This document shows positions 44,861 to 55,245 of a stretch of 64,000 bases of DNA, in pieces. The notes below the pieces were generated by a model. It saw only the letters and a program-made list of their open reading frames with translations, made no database searches and was not told the origin of the DNA. Within the stretch, counting starts at the first letter, position 1. Each line of letters starts with the position of its first letter. Origin of the DNA: Dactylonectria macrodidyma (taxonomy: Eukaryota > Ascomycota > Sordariomycetes > Hypocreales > Nectriaceae); NCBI GenBank assembly GCA_020744425.1, contig JAGMUV010000042.1:186001-250000 (forward strand). The letters run 5' to 3'. The position numbers and the translations under genes were made by a program.

Positions 44861-45268
44861 TGTTACGGCCTGGGCGACCTCTTGAGAGGCCAGGGCGGTC
44901 ACGGCCGGCAGAATCGGAAGTATGGGGATACTTGAGGCTGGAGTGAGCGGACCCACTTTAAACAGAGTGAGCGATAGTATGGACGCTTACTCATACGATG
45001 CTCTACAGAGTGAGCATCGTGAGCAGACGGGACTAAGGCATGGTGAGCACCCTAGTATATAGTCATCTGAGAAGTGCACATTTAGTATGGGCAGCTCCTC
45101 AGCTATTAATATAACTTGGTTACATTGAGTACGTTTACTCTACTATTACTAGACGTGATAAGCATTGTTCAATCTTGACTCGCCTGATTACTTTGTTACA
45201 TAAACCCCCAGATCAGGACCCAGCGTACCCTAGCCTTATGAGGATAGTGTATTGACCCGATCGTCACA
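44861..45268 (+). repeat. 3' LTR of the Ty3/gypsy element
   Basis: 408 bp, starts TGTTACGGCCTGGGC and ends GATCGTCACA. Preceded by a purine-rich tract. It carries 14 of the 18 T residues at sites that differ between the LTRs, mostly where C was followed by A. Confidence 0.95.
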
Positions 45269-45394
45269 CTTCACTTATATATAAAAGAAGAACCAAGAGG
45301 CCTAATTAGTCTATTTCAACTGATTTTTAATAAAATAGCTAATAAATTTTCTAAATATCAAAAAACTAACCAATAAAAACAAAGGAAAAACATG

Positions 45395-46927
45395 CTATTC
45401 TGAATCTTCAATTTCAGGCGTTTCTATTCGCCTTCTTGCTCTCTTTACATTCTGGATGTTAGAAAATTCCTCATTTGGGTCTTTATAAACCCTTCCTCTC
45501 TTCTTAGCCTTTGATTGGCCCGAATTTTGGTCTTGGACTAGAATTCGATCTTCTAATTGGGCCATTCGTACGTAGAGCTTATCAAATCCCCGATTAATAG
45601 TCCGAAAGAGCTGCCTTGTGGTTGGGCTAGCTAGGATTTCCTTCTTATGAGAATGAACCAATAAGGCAACGTCTCTCGAAGTAGTAGGGGTTGTAAAAGG
45701 GCTGATTTCGGACCTTTGATTCGTTTTTAGAGAAAGAGGGGCTCCTGATTGGACCGTAATTGACTCATCAAGGTCTTCAATAACAAATTTACTACCCATT
45801 GGCTTTGAGATGTTGATTGGCCACAACCCGGCTCCTTTCTAACCCGAACGGGCATTTCGAATAGTAATAGCTTTCTTCCTAGCCTGAAAATAGCAAGAAA
45901 GAAAGTCTTCCTTCCTAGTTAGGCCAACATCAGTGACTGGATTGGCTAGTATCAAGGCGGTCCAATATGCCGCTTTAAGTGGCCCAAAGACTAATATATC
46001 AAAAGGCTGAAGAACGTGGCTTGTATAAGGCGGCAAATAGAGTAAATAGACCCTATTAGTCATACAAATACGCATAAAATCAGGCGTTATATGTGATCCA
46101 TGCCCATCTAGGATAAGAAGCCGCTTTTCATTAGCCCGGGCAGGCTTTGAGCCCGGAAGAAAGACTTCCTGCAGCCACGCAAGCCCAATTTCGTCATTGG
46201 TCCATCCCTTTTTAGATATTATAAACCTCCAATTAGTCAGAAAGTCCAATTCCTCCGGAAACCATTAGTATTGGACGTGTTTGCCTTTGAAGACGACCAA
46301 TGGGTCAAGGCACTTTCCTATTGCGGAAATAGCCTCAAGAATAGTAATCCAGTTAAGGTTTTGTGGCTGTTTCTTAATCGTTAATCGAAGCTCTAATTGG
46401 CCAACAACAAGCCCGTTGGTTCCAGGCCCTTGGAAGAGTCTAACTTTATCAAAATTCCAACGGTTACGTTGAGGGATCGATGCGAGCTCTGGTTGGTCCA
46501 TTAGGCCAAAGAACCCGCGAATAGCAGCTGGATTTGCTCCATTTATCCTTTTCCGGTCGATTCCCTTTGCTTTAAGCGTTTTTATTCGCGGGTTGTGGCG
46601 CAGGAAGCCCGTCATCTAGTGTTTTCTGAGTCGTTGGTAGGTGCCATTTTGGCCCAACAAGGAAATCGCCAACTTCCGGATCTGGCCATGAGTCAACGCC
46701 ATGCCGAGCTTATCTTATAAGATAAGCCAATCAGTGAGCTGGTCTTCCTGGTATCTGGAAAGCGCCTGGCGCCATTCGTAGGCTTCGTTGCGGCTAGGTA
46801 CGCCATTAAGCCTATTGCGTAAGGTTGAATAAAGAACTCCGCGCTAATTGGCTGCTTTTCGCATTAATATGCCATTTCTAACATCTTAAATGGCTCCTTA
46901 AAGGTCTTCTTAGGTGTATTTAGGCAT
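45395..46927 (-). pseudogene. Fot/pogo transposase of copy 2, RIP-inactivated
   Basis: Homologous along its whole length to the intact 510-aa transposase at 32978-34510, but with stops from the N-terminus on (after MPKYT, and again where Gln or Trp occurs in copy 1) and substitutions such as H-to-Y and G-to-R that fit C-to-T or G-to-A changes. The longest open pieces are 45395-45826, 45839-46249 and 46265-46615. The catalytic LLILDGHGSH motif is still readable. The pair of copies gives a direct record of RIP on this family. Confidence 0.95.
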
Positions 46928-47072
46928 AATAAATAAGGTTATGAAGTTGAATTGGCCAATTGAGTGTTATTAAAGGAAGAAACGCGTGTGGCTAGAGACG
47001 CGTTGTGGTTAACGCGGTTGTAAGTGGGGCGGTCAGCTAAGCCCCTGATCCGTAAGTGGGTGGCCTGACTTA

Positions 47073-47872
47073 GGAGGCGTAGTAGCTTCTTGATCCAGAA
47101 CGCTCCGAATTAGGTGTATTAGGCGGCTGGGACTGCTCAGTGGTTATCGCACCACTGTGCAGGCTGGCCAACCGGCGTTCTTCCTCTACTGGCATGCGGC
47201 CTCGGTCTCCTCTCGGAGTTTCGACAAGTTCCAGGCACAATCACTGTCGTCGTCATACTTATCCGAGTCTTCGCCCACTAGTCATGTACAGACGGTTCGG
47301 CAGATCCCTTCTAGTTAGGCGGCGGAGCTCTGGTACCCTGGCTGACGATGACCCGGAGATTCAGGATTCCAAGCATTCTTCCCCGAGATGTTTCTTGTTG
47401 AGATCCGTGTTTTAACGGATCAATTGCTATTCCGATCCATTGGTGGATGTCTTCTTGTCAATAGCTTCCGCTGGATAGCACTAGTTTTCTTCTTCTTCAA
47501 TCAACACAATATGCTCATTTCAACATTTCTTGCCACTCGCACTGGGAGGACAAGGCCTTCGTGGCTAATGCTGCTCTTGCTTCATTGGTGTTGTCGTCCG
47601 CACAAGTGACACGTTGGTGAAGAGGAACCCCCGCATGGACAGGGATTAAACACACATAAGCTCATGGCCGAGAGGCAACGTGTTCTTTATCTTCAATCAA
47701 GGTCGTCAGCTCCTGGGACTCGTCGGCGTTGCATTACTCCGAGTCAGGTTGGTAGGTGGCTTACCCCACAATGCCAACGGGCATATAAGTAGGAATCGAA
47801 TCGGCAATATCATTGACAAAAAAGATAGCCCAACACAAATCGACACTCCATTCCGAGACATAGATTGCAATC
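47073..47872. other. Intergenic between transposon copy 2 and the GST gene
   Basis: No gene seen. The frames at 47140-47609 have no family resemblance. The last 100-200 bp are the presumed promoter of the GST. Confidence 0.45.
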
Positions 47873-48675
47873 ATGGCACCCCTGGGTACACTTCATGCCG
47901 TCCCGTTCAACCCCCGTGTTAAAAAGGTATTGCTTATGCAGAATTCATTATCGACCATCAGAGGCGGTAGCCTTGCACAAACTCATGTCCACTTCCATAC
48001 ACCGACCTCGAAAGATGGGACTAACATATTTTTGTCTCGTATCAGATCCTTGCAACAGCCGCGCTCGCCGGCATAGAACTTACCGTGCCCTCCGAGTTCA
48101 AGTTTGGCGTGACAAACAAGTCCTCCGAGTTCCTGGTCAAGTTTCCTCTTGGCAAGGTCCCGGCCCTCGAAACGGCCACCGGGTTCCACCTTGTCGAGTC
48201 GAATGCCATCGCCTACTATGTCGCTGAATCCGCTCCGAATCCAGTTCGGGACCAGCTACTTGGTGTAACGCCAGAGGAGCGGGCTCTGGTGCAGCAGTGG
48301 ATTTTCTTCACACAGCTGCATCTAGACCCGACTGTCGGCAAGCTCGGCGCCTGGAGGAAGGGATTTGCTCAGTATGATGCTAAGGAAGAAGAGACTAACG
48401 GTGCAGAGATGAAACGATGGTTGGACTATATGGAGTCGAGCCTTAAGGGCAAGAGATGGTTCCTCGGGGACACTAACGGACCGAGTCTAGCGGACATCAC
48501 GATTGGAGGTAGCATGTATTTCGCGTATTTCACTTACGTGGATGGGGAGATGCGCAAAGAGTACCCGGAGTTGCTGAGGTGGTATGAGCAACTGAAGGCA
48601 GAGCCAAAGTTGTCGACCGCCTATGCTGGTGAGATGGTCTTGAAGCGAGTCGAACCAGGGATGGCGAAGGAGTGA
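47873..48675 (+). CDS. Glutathione S-transferase (eEF1B-gamma-like type)
   Basis: Exons 47873-47926 and 48046-48675 with a 119-bp GT..AG intron give 227 aa. The N-terminal thioredoxin-like domain starts TLHAVPFNPRVKKILATAAL and contains the glutathione-binding signature KFPLGKVPALE followed by LVESNAIAYYVAE, in which the Ser after Glu is the usual gamma-glutamyl contact. The C-terminal all-helical domain has RWLDYMESSLKGKRWFLGD and SLADITIGGS, the conserved N-capping/Asp motif of GST C-terminal domains. Length and motifs match the GST-like half of elongation factor 1B-gamma and related stand-alone fungal GSTs. Likely cytosolic and used in conjugation of electrophiles or stress response; its substrate is unknown. 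Confidence 0.9.
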
Positions 48676-48984
48676 TGCAATGCAACAGCATAGCTAGCCC
48701 TAGGTTAGTTATATATCTACCTTATCCAATGACACTAGCGGTAACAGAAAGCCTTATGACGAACGTGATACGGTATGTCGCGCGCGGTGCCACCATGCCA
48801 TAATGCTGCGAGGACAATTGCTACTGCCGAAGACAGATTCACTTTTAAAGCCATCAGGATCAACTTAGTGGCAGCTGTGAATCGGCGTACTAGTACGACG
48901 CTACTGCAACGGTATTTCATAACAGTAAGAGTCGAACCTGGGAATTGTGGTCGAAGTTGATATATCAGGTACATGGGTAACGGG
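48676..48984. other. Intergenic, no gene seen
   Basis: 3' side of the GST gene; short frames only. Confidence 0.5.
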
Positions 48985-49100
48985 CTACCTTCACACGTCC
49001 CGTTTCACTTAATAGCGGCGTCCTAGCATGTTTGTCCTTCACCTTAACGTCAACGCCATTCTCGAGCAACAGTTTAACGATAGTGCCAAATTTCTGCACG
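48985..49100 (-). pseudogene. Single ankyrin-repeat remnant
   Basis: The minus strand reads one ankyrin unit, FGTIVKLLLENGVDVKVKDK followed by HARTPLL, with no gene around it. It is probably a leftover of an NLR-type or ankyrin gene like others in the window. Too short to say more. Confidence 0.55.
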
Positions 49101-49339
49101 GTTCATTGGCCCTCTAGGAGATTTCAAGGTAGAACTGGAAGGGCGGAAGGGGTAGAGGCTCGGGTTTGGGAATACTGAGGATGGCCAAGATTTGGGAACA
49201 ATAAGTTTGCTACAAGAACTCCGACATTTATTAAATTACACCATGTTAGAAGATGAGGTGGTCGGTACATTAACAGCACTAGGTATTCCATAGGATTTGC
49301 TAATTGTCCCATGTATACTCCGTATACACCGCTTCCAAT

Positions 49340-50399
49340 CATTCAGGGTCCTTGAAGAAGGCTGTCTGGTCGATGCCGTCGATGGGCCGATCTGACGGCA
49401 GCGACTAGCCCGTCATGAAGATGATGGTAGTGAAGATATCGGTAACGTGGACGATCTCGTTGGACGTAACGCCCTCGGGAATAAGCCCAGGCCAGCGGAT
49501 GATAAAGGGCATGCGTAGGCTGCCCTCCATAGCGGTGTGATAGGCTCCGGACCATGGGCCGGCGGTGCCCCAGTATGGCTTGTGAAACTTGAGCCTATTG
49601 TCTGAAGTGAAGATAAAGACGGTGTTATCGTGAATGTCCTTGCCTAGAGACTCGAGGTGATCTAGCAGCTTGCTAATGCAGTGGTCTATCTTGACTATCG
49701 AGCGGCGAAATCACCCTGGCCCGTCGTGTTGGCGAAATCCTTATGCGAGAGCGTTAGGAAGTGTAAGTGCATAAGCGGGTAGTATAGAAAGAAGGGCTTT
49801 TCCTGCTTGACCTGCTACGTGAGCCAGTCCTTAGACCGCTTGATTAGTATCTCGTTAATAAGTTAGCGCTTCTCTAGGTCGTAGACGCACACCTCTTCCA
49901 AGTCCTAGCCAGCTATGCCCTTTATGATATATAGCAGCTCGGCGACCTTGGGGGTGAAGCTAAGCGCAGACGTGAACTGCGTCTCGTCAGTAGTCTGAGG
50001 GATCCCGAACCATTCGTCAAAGCCCCGGTCAGAGGGATACCGGCCTGGCACGTCGCCGAGCCGCCACTTTCTGTGATGTGCTGTCGCGTATCCGCCATCC
50101 TTGACGCACTCGGCGAGCGTCTTCTCCCACGGCGTCAACCCCTGTGGGAACCCGGCCGGGACGGACTACCGGCATCCTGTGCGGATCGGGTGGCGGCCGG
50201 TCATGAGGGCCGAGCGGGTCGGCACGCAGTCACTCTCGACGTTGAAGTTGTGCGGGGGCAGGCCTTTAGTAGCAAGCTTGTCAATTCGTGGTGATGCAGC
50301 GCTGCGGAGGAGGCCACCCCCGTAGCATCCCAGCTCGCCCCAGCCTAGGGTATCGGCGAGGGCGAGGATGACGTTGGGGCGAGAGAGATCACGAGACAT
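49340..50399 (-). pseudogene. Type I sulfatase (arylsulfatase-like) pseudogene
   Basis: From ATG 50399 the minus strand reads RPNVILALADTLGWGELGCY, then SPRIDKLATKGLP, and the sulfatase signature CVPTRSALMTGR, whose Cys would be converted to formylglycine (CxPxR). Later parts include YATAHHRKWRLGD (with the active-site Lys region), SDRGFDEWFGIP, PFFLYYPLMHLH, TVFIFTSDN and MPFIIRWPGLIPEG, in the correct order for the family. Stops interrupt the frame, after TGCR and repeatedly after GIAG, mostly TAG or TAA where Gln or Trp fits. The leading 'D-N' pair of the metal site is altered (ALADTLGW instead of DDLGW-type). Dead copy; the 3' limit is approximate. Confidence 0.8.
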
Positions 50400-51300
50400 G
50401 ATGAAGGATACGTCCAGGTTGAACGGTATAACTCAGTCTCACTCGTACACTATCACAGCCATTCATTTAAATATTCTACACTTTATGCCACCCCAGTCCC
50501 CAGCTCGGAAAACCCCTCTTTATTTACTTTATGTTTTGCAATATTTCTTGTCTAATGAATATCCCAGATTGACGCTGACGCCAATAATGTCTTATGTTCG
50601 TAGATCGTGTTATTTGGCTTCCACAGGTGTTAAAAACAAAAGCAAGCATGTCAGTCAGCGATTAGATATGCTAAACGGACCAGGGGGAAATCAAAATATA
50701 AGGGGCTGCAGAATTGAAGAGCTCAGTCATCAAGGAGTGATAAAGCAAAAAGGTTTGCGCCCCAGAAGACTATTGAGGCATATATGTACTTCGATAAAGC
50801 GTGTATGAAAAAATATTTTATTGCATTTTCAAATCATGGGTTGCCAGGCGCTTTTACTAGAGGAAAAGAGAGCACGCGCTCAGGAACGCATGAGGAACCG
50901 CCGGCTTTAACAGCGTCAAAAACGACGGACTGAGTACGTGCAAGATTGTTCGCACTACTCTACAGTCCGCCTAATTAACAATACTAATGATACACCCCTA
51001 AATGTTAGAAATATGATTATGCCTAGCCCTGGTTAAGCTTTATCTGTTGCATCTAGCAGATAGAAATGATTATATATATGAGAAGCTCTTAGTATTCTTC
51101 CTATCTAATGAGGGTTTTTAGGTCAGTCTTATAGACAAACTAACGATGACCTCAGACAGCCGAGAGGCTCTGGATGCCCCGGGGTCTTTGACTTTATCTA
51201 CTACAGTCCCAATAGTTATCGTACAGTAGTAGGTGGTTCTACCACCACCATCCACCTAGGCTTTAGCATAGGTCGTGACAATCTGCTAGATGTGGAAGGC
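50400..51300. other. Intergenic with a possible bZIP-like remnant
   Basis: From an ATG at 50836 the plus strand reads EEKRARAQERMRNRRL, a TAA, then QRQKRRTEYVQD, which looks like the basic region of a fungal bZIP factor broken by a stop at a CAA-type position. The rest is AT-rich with no gene. Confidence 0.3.
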
Positions 51301-53238
51301 TCACCACAGCTCTACTATTTCCTCCACTATTTTCCCATTTTTCCAAGCCAGGATAGCTTCACCTTTCATGATGCCGTGGAGATACGACTCGCCGACAAAC
51401 AAAAACCCTCTATCCCGTCTCCGTAGAACACACGGCACTCCTCCCCCAAGAATCACAGCAACACAGTCTCCTGGTCGTGTCCCCGATGGCCCAATACCCA
51501 TACGTTGATTCGAGGTGATGAAAAAAGTTCTATTGAGGCAGAAGTTCCTCGCCAGCATGATGTAAGACGAAGCGTCGCCGCCTATCGACAAGGTCCTCAG
51601 CTGGGCAAGGAGATCTTGGTCGTTCCTCTGGAAATGCGAGAGAGTATCCTTGTATTTCGTATCCAACAATAGATGAAGTAGGTAAGAGGAGCCGTCTTTT
51701 AATAACTGCTCTGCAGTTCTCCCACTTATACGGGACTGGTTGGCTGTTGTGGCCATGATGAAGGATTCTATCCAGTCCCCGACGGGTTTCCCCGTTAACG
51801 ATGCCGCCAATTTTAAAATAATCAGCATTGGTGCTCCTTGGGCTTGAACTTGAGCTCTGGAATCTGTTGACTGTAGCTCTTTCGTAAATGGGGTTACACT
51901 GACAATGTTATCAGTAATCAGCCCGCCGAGTCGGAGGACTACCGGATCCGACGGGGTCAACCTCGCGGGCAGTTTACCAGCAGCCTCGTAGTGATCAGGG
52001 AACCCTAGAGTATCGGGATCTGAAGTACCAGAATGAAAAAGCCAAGATAAGCTTTTTGCAACCTCTCTTTCAGACACGGTAAAATCGCTCCAGTCGGGAA
52101 CCCACGAGGGCAACATGCTGAAGTCGTGTTTGCGCTGAGTCCGACATATATCTCCTTCCAGGCCCCTCGTTCTCGTTAAGATGGCCAGCGATTTGTATTT
52201 GTGGACTAAAAACGAAGCAACCTTTTCATATACTTCTGGGACCGTTGAGCTATAGTCCACACGGAGCTGAGGGGGCGTGGCTCCGGGATCCTGGCACTCT
52301 GTGGCTAAACCCAGGAGCCCATACACTTTGTCCCTCTGGTCTGTCGCATGCGACTTTGCAGAGGTTGCAACGAGTAGGGCATCTAGGTTCCAAGGTCTCT
52401 CGGACCTGCGAATATTTGATATCATGTCGACATTCAGCATCTGATTGGGCACCTGGGCTAGGCGAAGGTAACCACTTCGTCGTAACCAGGAAGCGGCCCA
52501 GCCGAGTCGATGCCACGGGTATATCTGCTGTCCGTGCAGAATTAGAGGATCCCCATGCGAGAGAACTACCTCTTGGATAACCCAGACCCTTGTGAACCAA
52601 GGCCGTTGCAACAGCTTCGTCAAGTGCCGCCATAGGTCGTGGTTCCAATTGGGAAGCCCAGATGCCGTGTGACTCACATCTGAGTATATCCGAAATGGAA
52701 TGTCGGCCACAAATTTAGCTTGGGGACTTTCTTTACTGAACACATTGAATATTTGGTCGACCAAGGTCCATGCCGCAGAGCACGCATCATAGTCCGTCCC
52801 AAGCCATATCAATGTCCTGACTGCCTTGGAGAATATTGAACCCATGAGCTGAACCTGTTTGCCGCGCTCTGAAGTGTCATTCTGATTGATGCAAACCCTG
52901 TCAATCCACATCCATTCGACGCATGCCTGGCGGAGCAAACTGTGTTCACTAGCGTCCAGCTCCTGGAGTCGTCGAATAGCCGCAGCTAGGCTGGGGCTCA
53001 CATAAATAACGGAGTCGTTGATTCGTATCGGGATGTCAAATTCCTCAGTTCCCCAACAGTAGCTGAGGGTGAAATATGGTGGTGCATCCTTAAGTCTTAC
53101 CGACACGAGGCTTCCGGAGATATCACCCGATGACGTTCGATCGTCGAGACGGAAAAGTCGGACATACCCTGTATCGAGGGGTTTGTAGATCCGCGGAGCT
53201 GTCATGTTACTAAGAACAAATCTTTGCCAGGAGACCAA
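51301..53238 (-). CDS. HET-domain protein
   Basis: A single uninterrupted frame of 645 aa; the ATG at 53205 (MTAPRIYKPL) is an alternative start 11 residues in. The HET domain occupies roughly residues 50-220, with the three family blocks: PPYFTLSYCWG, ACVEWMWIDRVCINQNDTSE with RGKQVQLMGSIFSKAVRTLI, and RPWFTRVWVIQEVVLS. Downstream are ATDQRDKVYGLLGLA and the C-terminal FCLNRTFFITSNQRMGIGP, then GDCVAVILGG, which are typical for the large fungal HET family. HET proteins trigger cell death on non-self recognition after hyphal fusion. No partner gene (such as het-c or NLR) is directly adjacent, but an NLR-type hydrolase/ankyrin locus lies 0.7 kb away. The gene seems intact. Confidence 0.93.
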   Translation of the reverse strand: MVSWQRFVLSNMTAPRIYKPLDTGYVRLFRLDDRTSSGDISGSLVSVRLKDAPPYFTLSYCWGTEEFDIPIRINDSVIYVSPSLAAAIRRLQELDASEHSLLRQACVEWMWIDRVCINQNDTSERGKQVQLMGSIFSKAVRTLIWLGTDYDACSAAWTLVDQIFNVFSKESPQAKFVADIPFRIYSDVSHTASGLPNWNHDLWRHLTKLLQRPWFTRVWVIQEVVLSHGDPLILHGQQIYPWHRLGWAASWLRRSGYLRLAQVPNQMLNVDMISNIRRSERPWNLDALLVATSAKSHATDQRDKVYGLLGLATECQDPGATPPQLRVDYSSTVPEVYEKVASFLVHKYKSLAILTRTRGLEGDICRTQRKHDFSMLPSWVPDWSDFTVSEREVAKSLSWLFHSGTSDPDTLGFPDHYEAAGKLPARLTPSDPVVLRLGGLITDNIVSVTPFTKELQSTDSRAQVQAQGAPMLIILKLAASLTGKPVGDWIESFIMATTANQSRISGRTAEQLLKDGSSYLLHLLLDTKYKDTLSHFQRNDQDLLAQLRTLSIGGDASSYIMLARNFCLNRTFFITSNQRMGIGPSGTRPGDCVAVILGGGVPCVLRRRDRGFLFVGESYLHGIMKGEAILAWKNGKIVEEIVELW

Positions 53239-53975
53239 ATGGCCAAGAAAGAAGAGCGTAACCTAAACTAGTTCTCGTCTTACTACATAGAGTTTAAATA
53301 TGTATCGATGGCGGCTCACTTCGGGGAGGGAATGGTCCGCGTTCATTTGCAAACTTGTTCTAAGCCACACCATCCTACTGGGATTCTTTCCGATGGTGGC
53401 TGAGACGGGGCAGTGTATGCCTTCCTTGCTTTTTTGCAGACACTTGCAGTTGCCTCGATTTCTTCTTCCCGCCATGCCCAGATCACAAGGCAGACCAGGC
53501 TCCGACAATCATGAGGGAAGACCACCATCCCAGACCGCTCGAGAAGAGACGGTGGAGCCATCTTAACCGCCCGACCAAGTAAATTGACGTAGCACCCAAG
53601 CCATGTCTTGACCGGTGTAGCGCGCCGAGCACGCCTAGCTGCAGTGCACCAGTGTGTAAGCAACACGTAGTCCACGTCTTGCACTTTCGCAGCCACGCGG
53701 AACGCCAAGCCCCTCAGCACGGACAGCACTTCCATTCTGCCCAATCTCGCTTGGAACCTTGTTGATCCTTTCCCAGCTTTCCCTCAAGCGACGGATGGAA
53801 ACCAAACATGAACAATCTTCAACACCCTTTACAAGCCGTCCAAGTATTTCGTTCGCCGTTAACCGAACCAGACTCTTATGTCTATCCTTAAGCTATTTCT
53901 ACAGCTACAAAACTTAGGGCGACTTCTTCAGTCACTTTTTTGTTTTGCATTGATTGGCCTGCCGATTGTCGGAAA
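53239..53975. other. Intergenic, no convincing gene
   Basis: A 133-codon minus-strand frame at 53343-53744 has no recognisable domain. The region separates the divergent HET and hydrolase genes and should hold both promoters. Confidence 0.5.
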
Positions 53976-55152
53976 ATGTCGGAAACAAAACCACTACGAA
54001 AGCTAGGACTCAACCAAGTATTTCCAAGCCCTACGGACGTCGATGGGACGGCAAAGAAGACCGTAGAGTGGATTCTCAACTGTCGTGCCTCACGTGGAGA
54101 GATATTGATCAGAACAGTGTCGTCGCCATCCACGGCTTGGACACTCGGTCACCTACGACATGGATAGCTTGGAAGGAAAATGGGCGTCCCGAATCAGGAG
54201 ATGTTCACTGGTTGAAAGATGAAGATATGCTACCCCGCGTTCTCCCAAACTCCCGTATCTTCACGTATGATTGGAACGCCAACATCGACCATGATGCTGC
54301 GACGCAAAGCCTACTAGGACATGCCGACAAACTTCTCAACAAACTACGCATCGAGAGAGCCAAGGTAGATTTTTTTTTCCCTTTTTTAAAAAAGCTCCTC
54401 CGGCCATGGAATGAAACGCATTGCTTATACTACTACTAAAGGACAGCAAGAATCGCCCAATAATCTTCATCGCATCTTGTTTTGGCGGTTTGTTACTTGC
54501 AAAGGTAAGGACCGCTCCCAACAAATCAGGTGAAATATAGCTGACATTTTGAAGGCCCTGCTCCTGGCGTCAGAGGCGTTTGGAGACTACCAGGAGATCT
54601 ATCAGTCGACCACTGGTGCCGTTTTTCTTGGGACCCCCTTTCAGGGAACGAATCAGGGGTTCTGCACGGCTGCCCACTTGCGTGTTGCTGTCGCAGTGTC
54701 ATCAGGTTCGGAGACGACCAAGGAGTTGCTCACATACTTGAGGAATGAACCAAACGAGCGCGGAGAACTCGACCAACTTGTTGAGCGGTTCTGCGTCATG
54801 ATTAACCACGAGCAGTTTATTATCCCAGTCGTGTGTTTTTATGAAACCCAAGAGACGGACTTCACAAAGGTCATCAAGGACCTGCCTCCTGAGTTTGTCA
54901 AGGGCCTCGGAGGCCACACAGCTGGAATTGTAAGCCACTCTATTCCACTCCCACGCTATCCATCGCTGACCTTAGTAGCTGGTCCCGAAGAGTTCAGCTT
55001 GCCTCCAGGGGAAGGAGAGGCACGAGCTAAGCGTTCGGCACTCTATGTTGAGCAAATTTGCTAGGCCTGACGAGGATTCCTTCGAAACAGTGTGCTATAA
55101 CCTGAAAGATTTCGTGACCAAGGCGGAAAAAAGACTTCGAGATAGGAGTTAG
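53976..55152 (+). CDS. Small alpha/beta hydrolase of the fungal NLR effector type (SERAC1/PGAP1-like), five exons
   Basis: Proposed exons: 53976-54062, 54113-54364, 54442-54504, 54555-54929 and 54979-55152. All introns (49-77 bp) are GT..AG and each junction keeps phase, giving 316 aa. The N-terminus is SETKPLRKLGLNQVFPSP. Then VVAIHGLDTRSPTTW carries the oxyanion HG, WLKDEDMLPRVLPNSRIFTY follows, and the nucleophile elbow reads IASCFGGLLLAKALL, with Cys126 where the family has Ser (usually GHSLGG). The end, LSVRHSMLSKFARPDEDSFE, matches the C-terminal border of this domain in fungal NLRs. In most relatives a NACHT domain would follow; here the gene stops, and ankyrin repeats begin about 100 bp later. 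The Ser-to-Cys change may alter or abolish activity. The exon 1 junction is the least certain. Confidence 0.75.
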
Positions 55153-55245
55153 TCATAATATCTCTCACTGTTGTTCCACCTTCCTTGGCTGTTCCCACAG
55201 GTATATATTTGCAAGGGATACATTTGCTAACCATTCCTCAAATCA

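Larger units (their letters stand above)
37396..45268 (+). mobile_element. Full-length Ty3/gypsy chromodomain LTR retrotransposon, 7873 bp
   Basis: Two 408-bp LTRs (37396-37803 and 44861-45268) start TGT and end ACA (ATA in the 5' copy), flanked by the 5-bp target duplication CTTCA (37391-37395 and 45269-45273). Internally there are, in order, gag with a CCHC knuckle, protease, reverse transcriptase, RNase H, integrase and a C-terminal chromodomain, all plus strand. A purine-rich tract (GGAGGGGAGAC) precedes the 3' LTR. The primer-binding site after 37803 is not recognisable. The coding region has many stops of RIP type, so the copy is dead, although an antisense gene near the 3' end remains open. 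Confidence 0.95.
37316..47070. mobile_element. Fot/pogo-type transposon copy 2, split by a nested Ty3/gypsy element
   Basis: The left TIR (starting AGTCAGGCCACC at 37316, TA at 37314-37315) and the right TIR (ending 47070, TA at 47071-47072) are those of the intact copy at 32777-34653. Between positions 37395 and 45269 a gypsy element is inserted with a 5-bp CTTCA target duplication. Without insert and duplicate, the length is 1877 bp, identical to copy 1. The transposase carries many C-to-T/G-to-A differences from copy 1, including stops. Confidence 0.95.

Noticed and set aside
50836..51000. bZIP-like basic region
   Set aside because: Short, interrupted by a stop and without a clear leucine zipper; kept only as a remark.
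53343..53744. 133-codon minus-strand ORF between HET and hydrolase genes
   Set aside because: No recognisable family; overlaps where two promoters must be.
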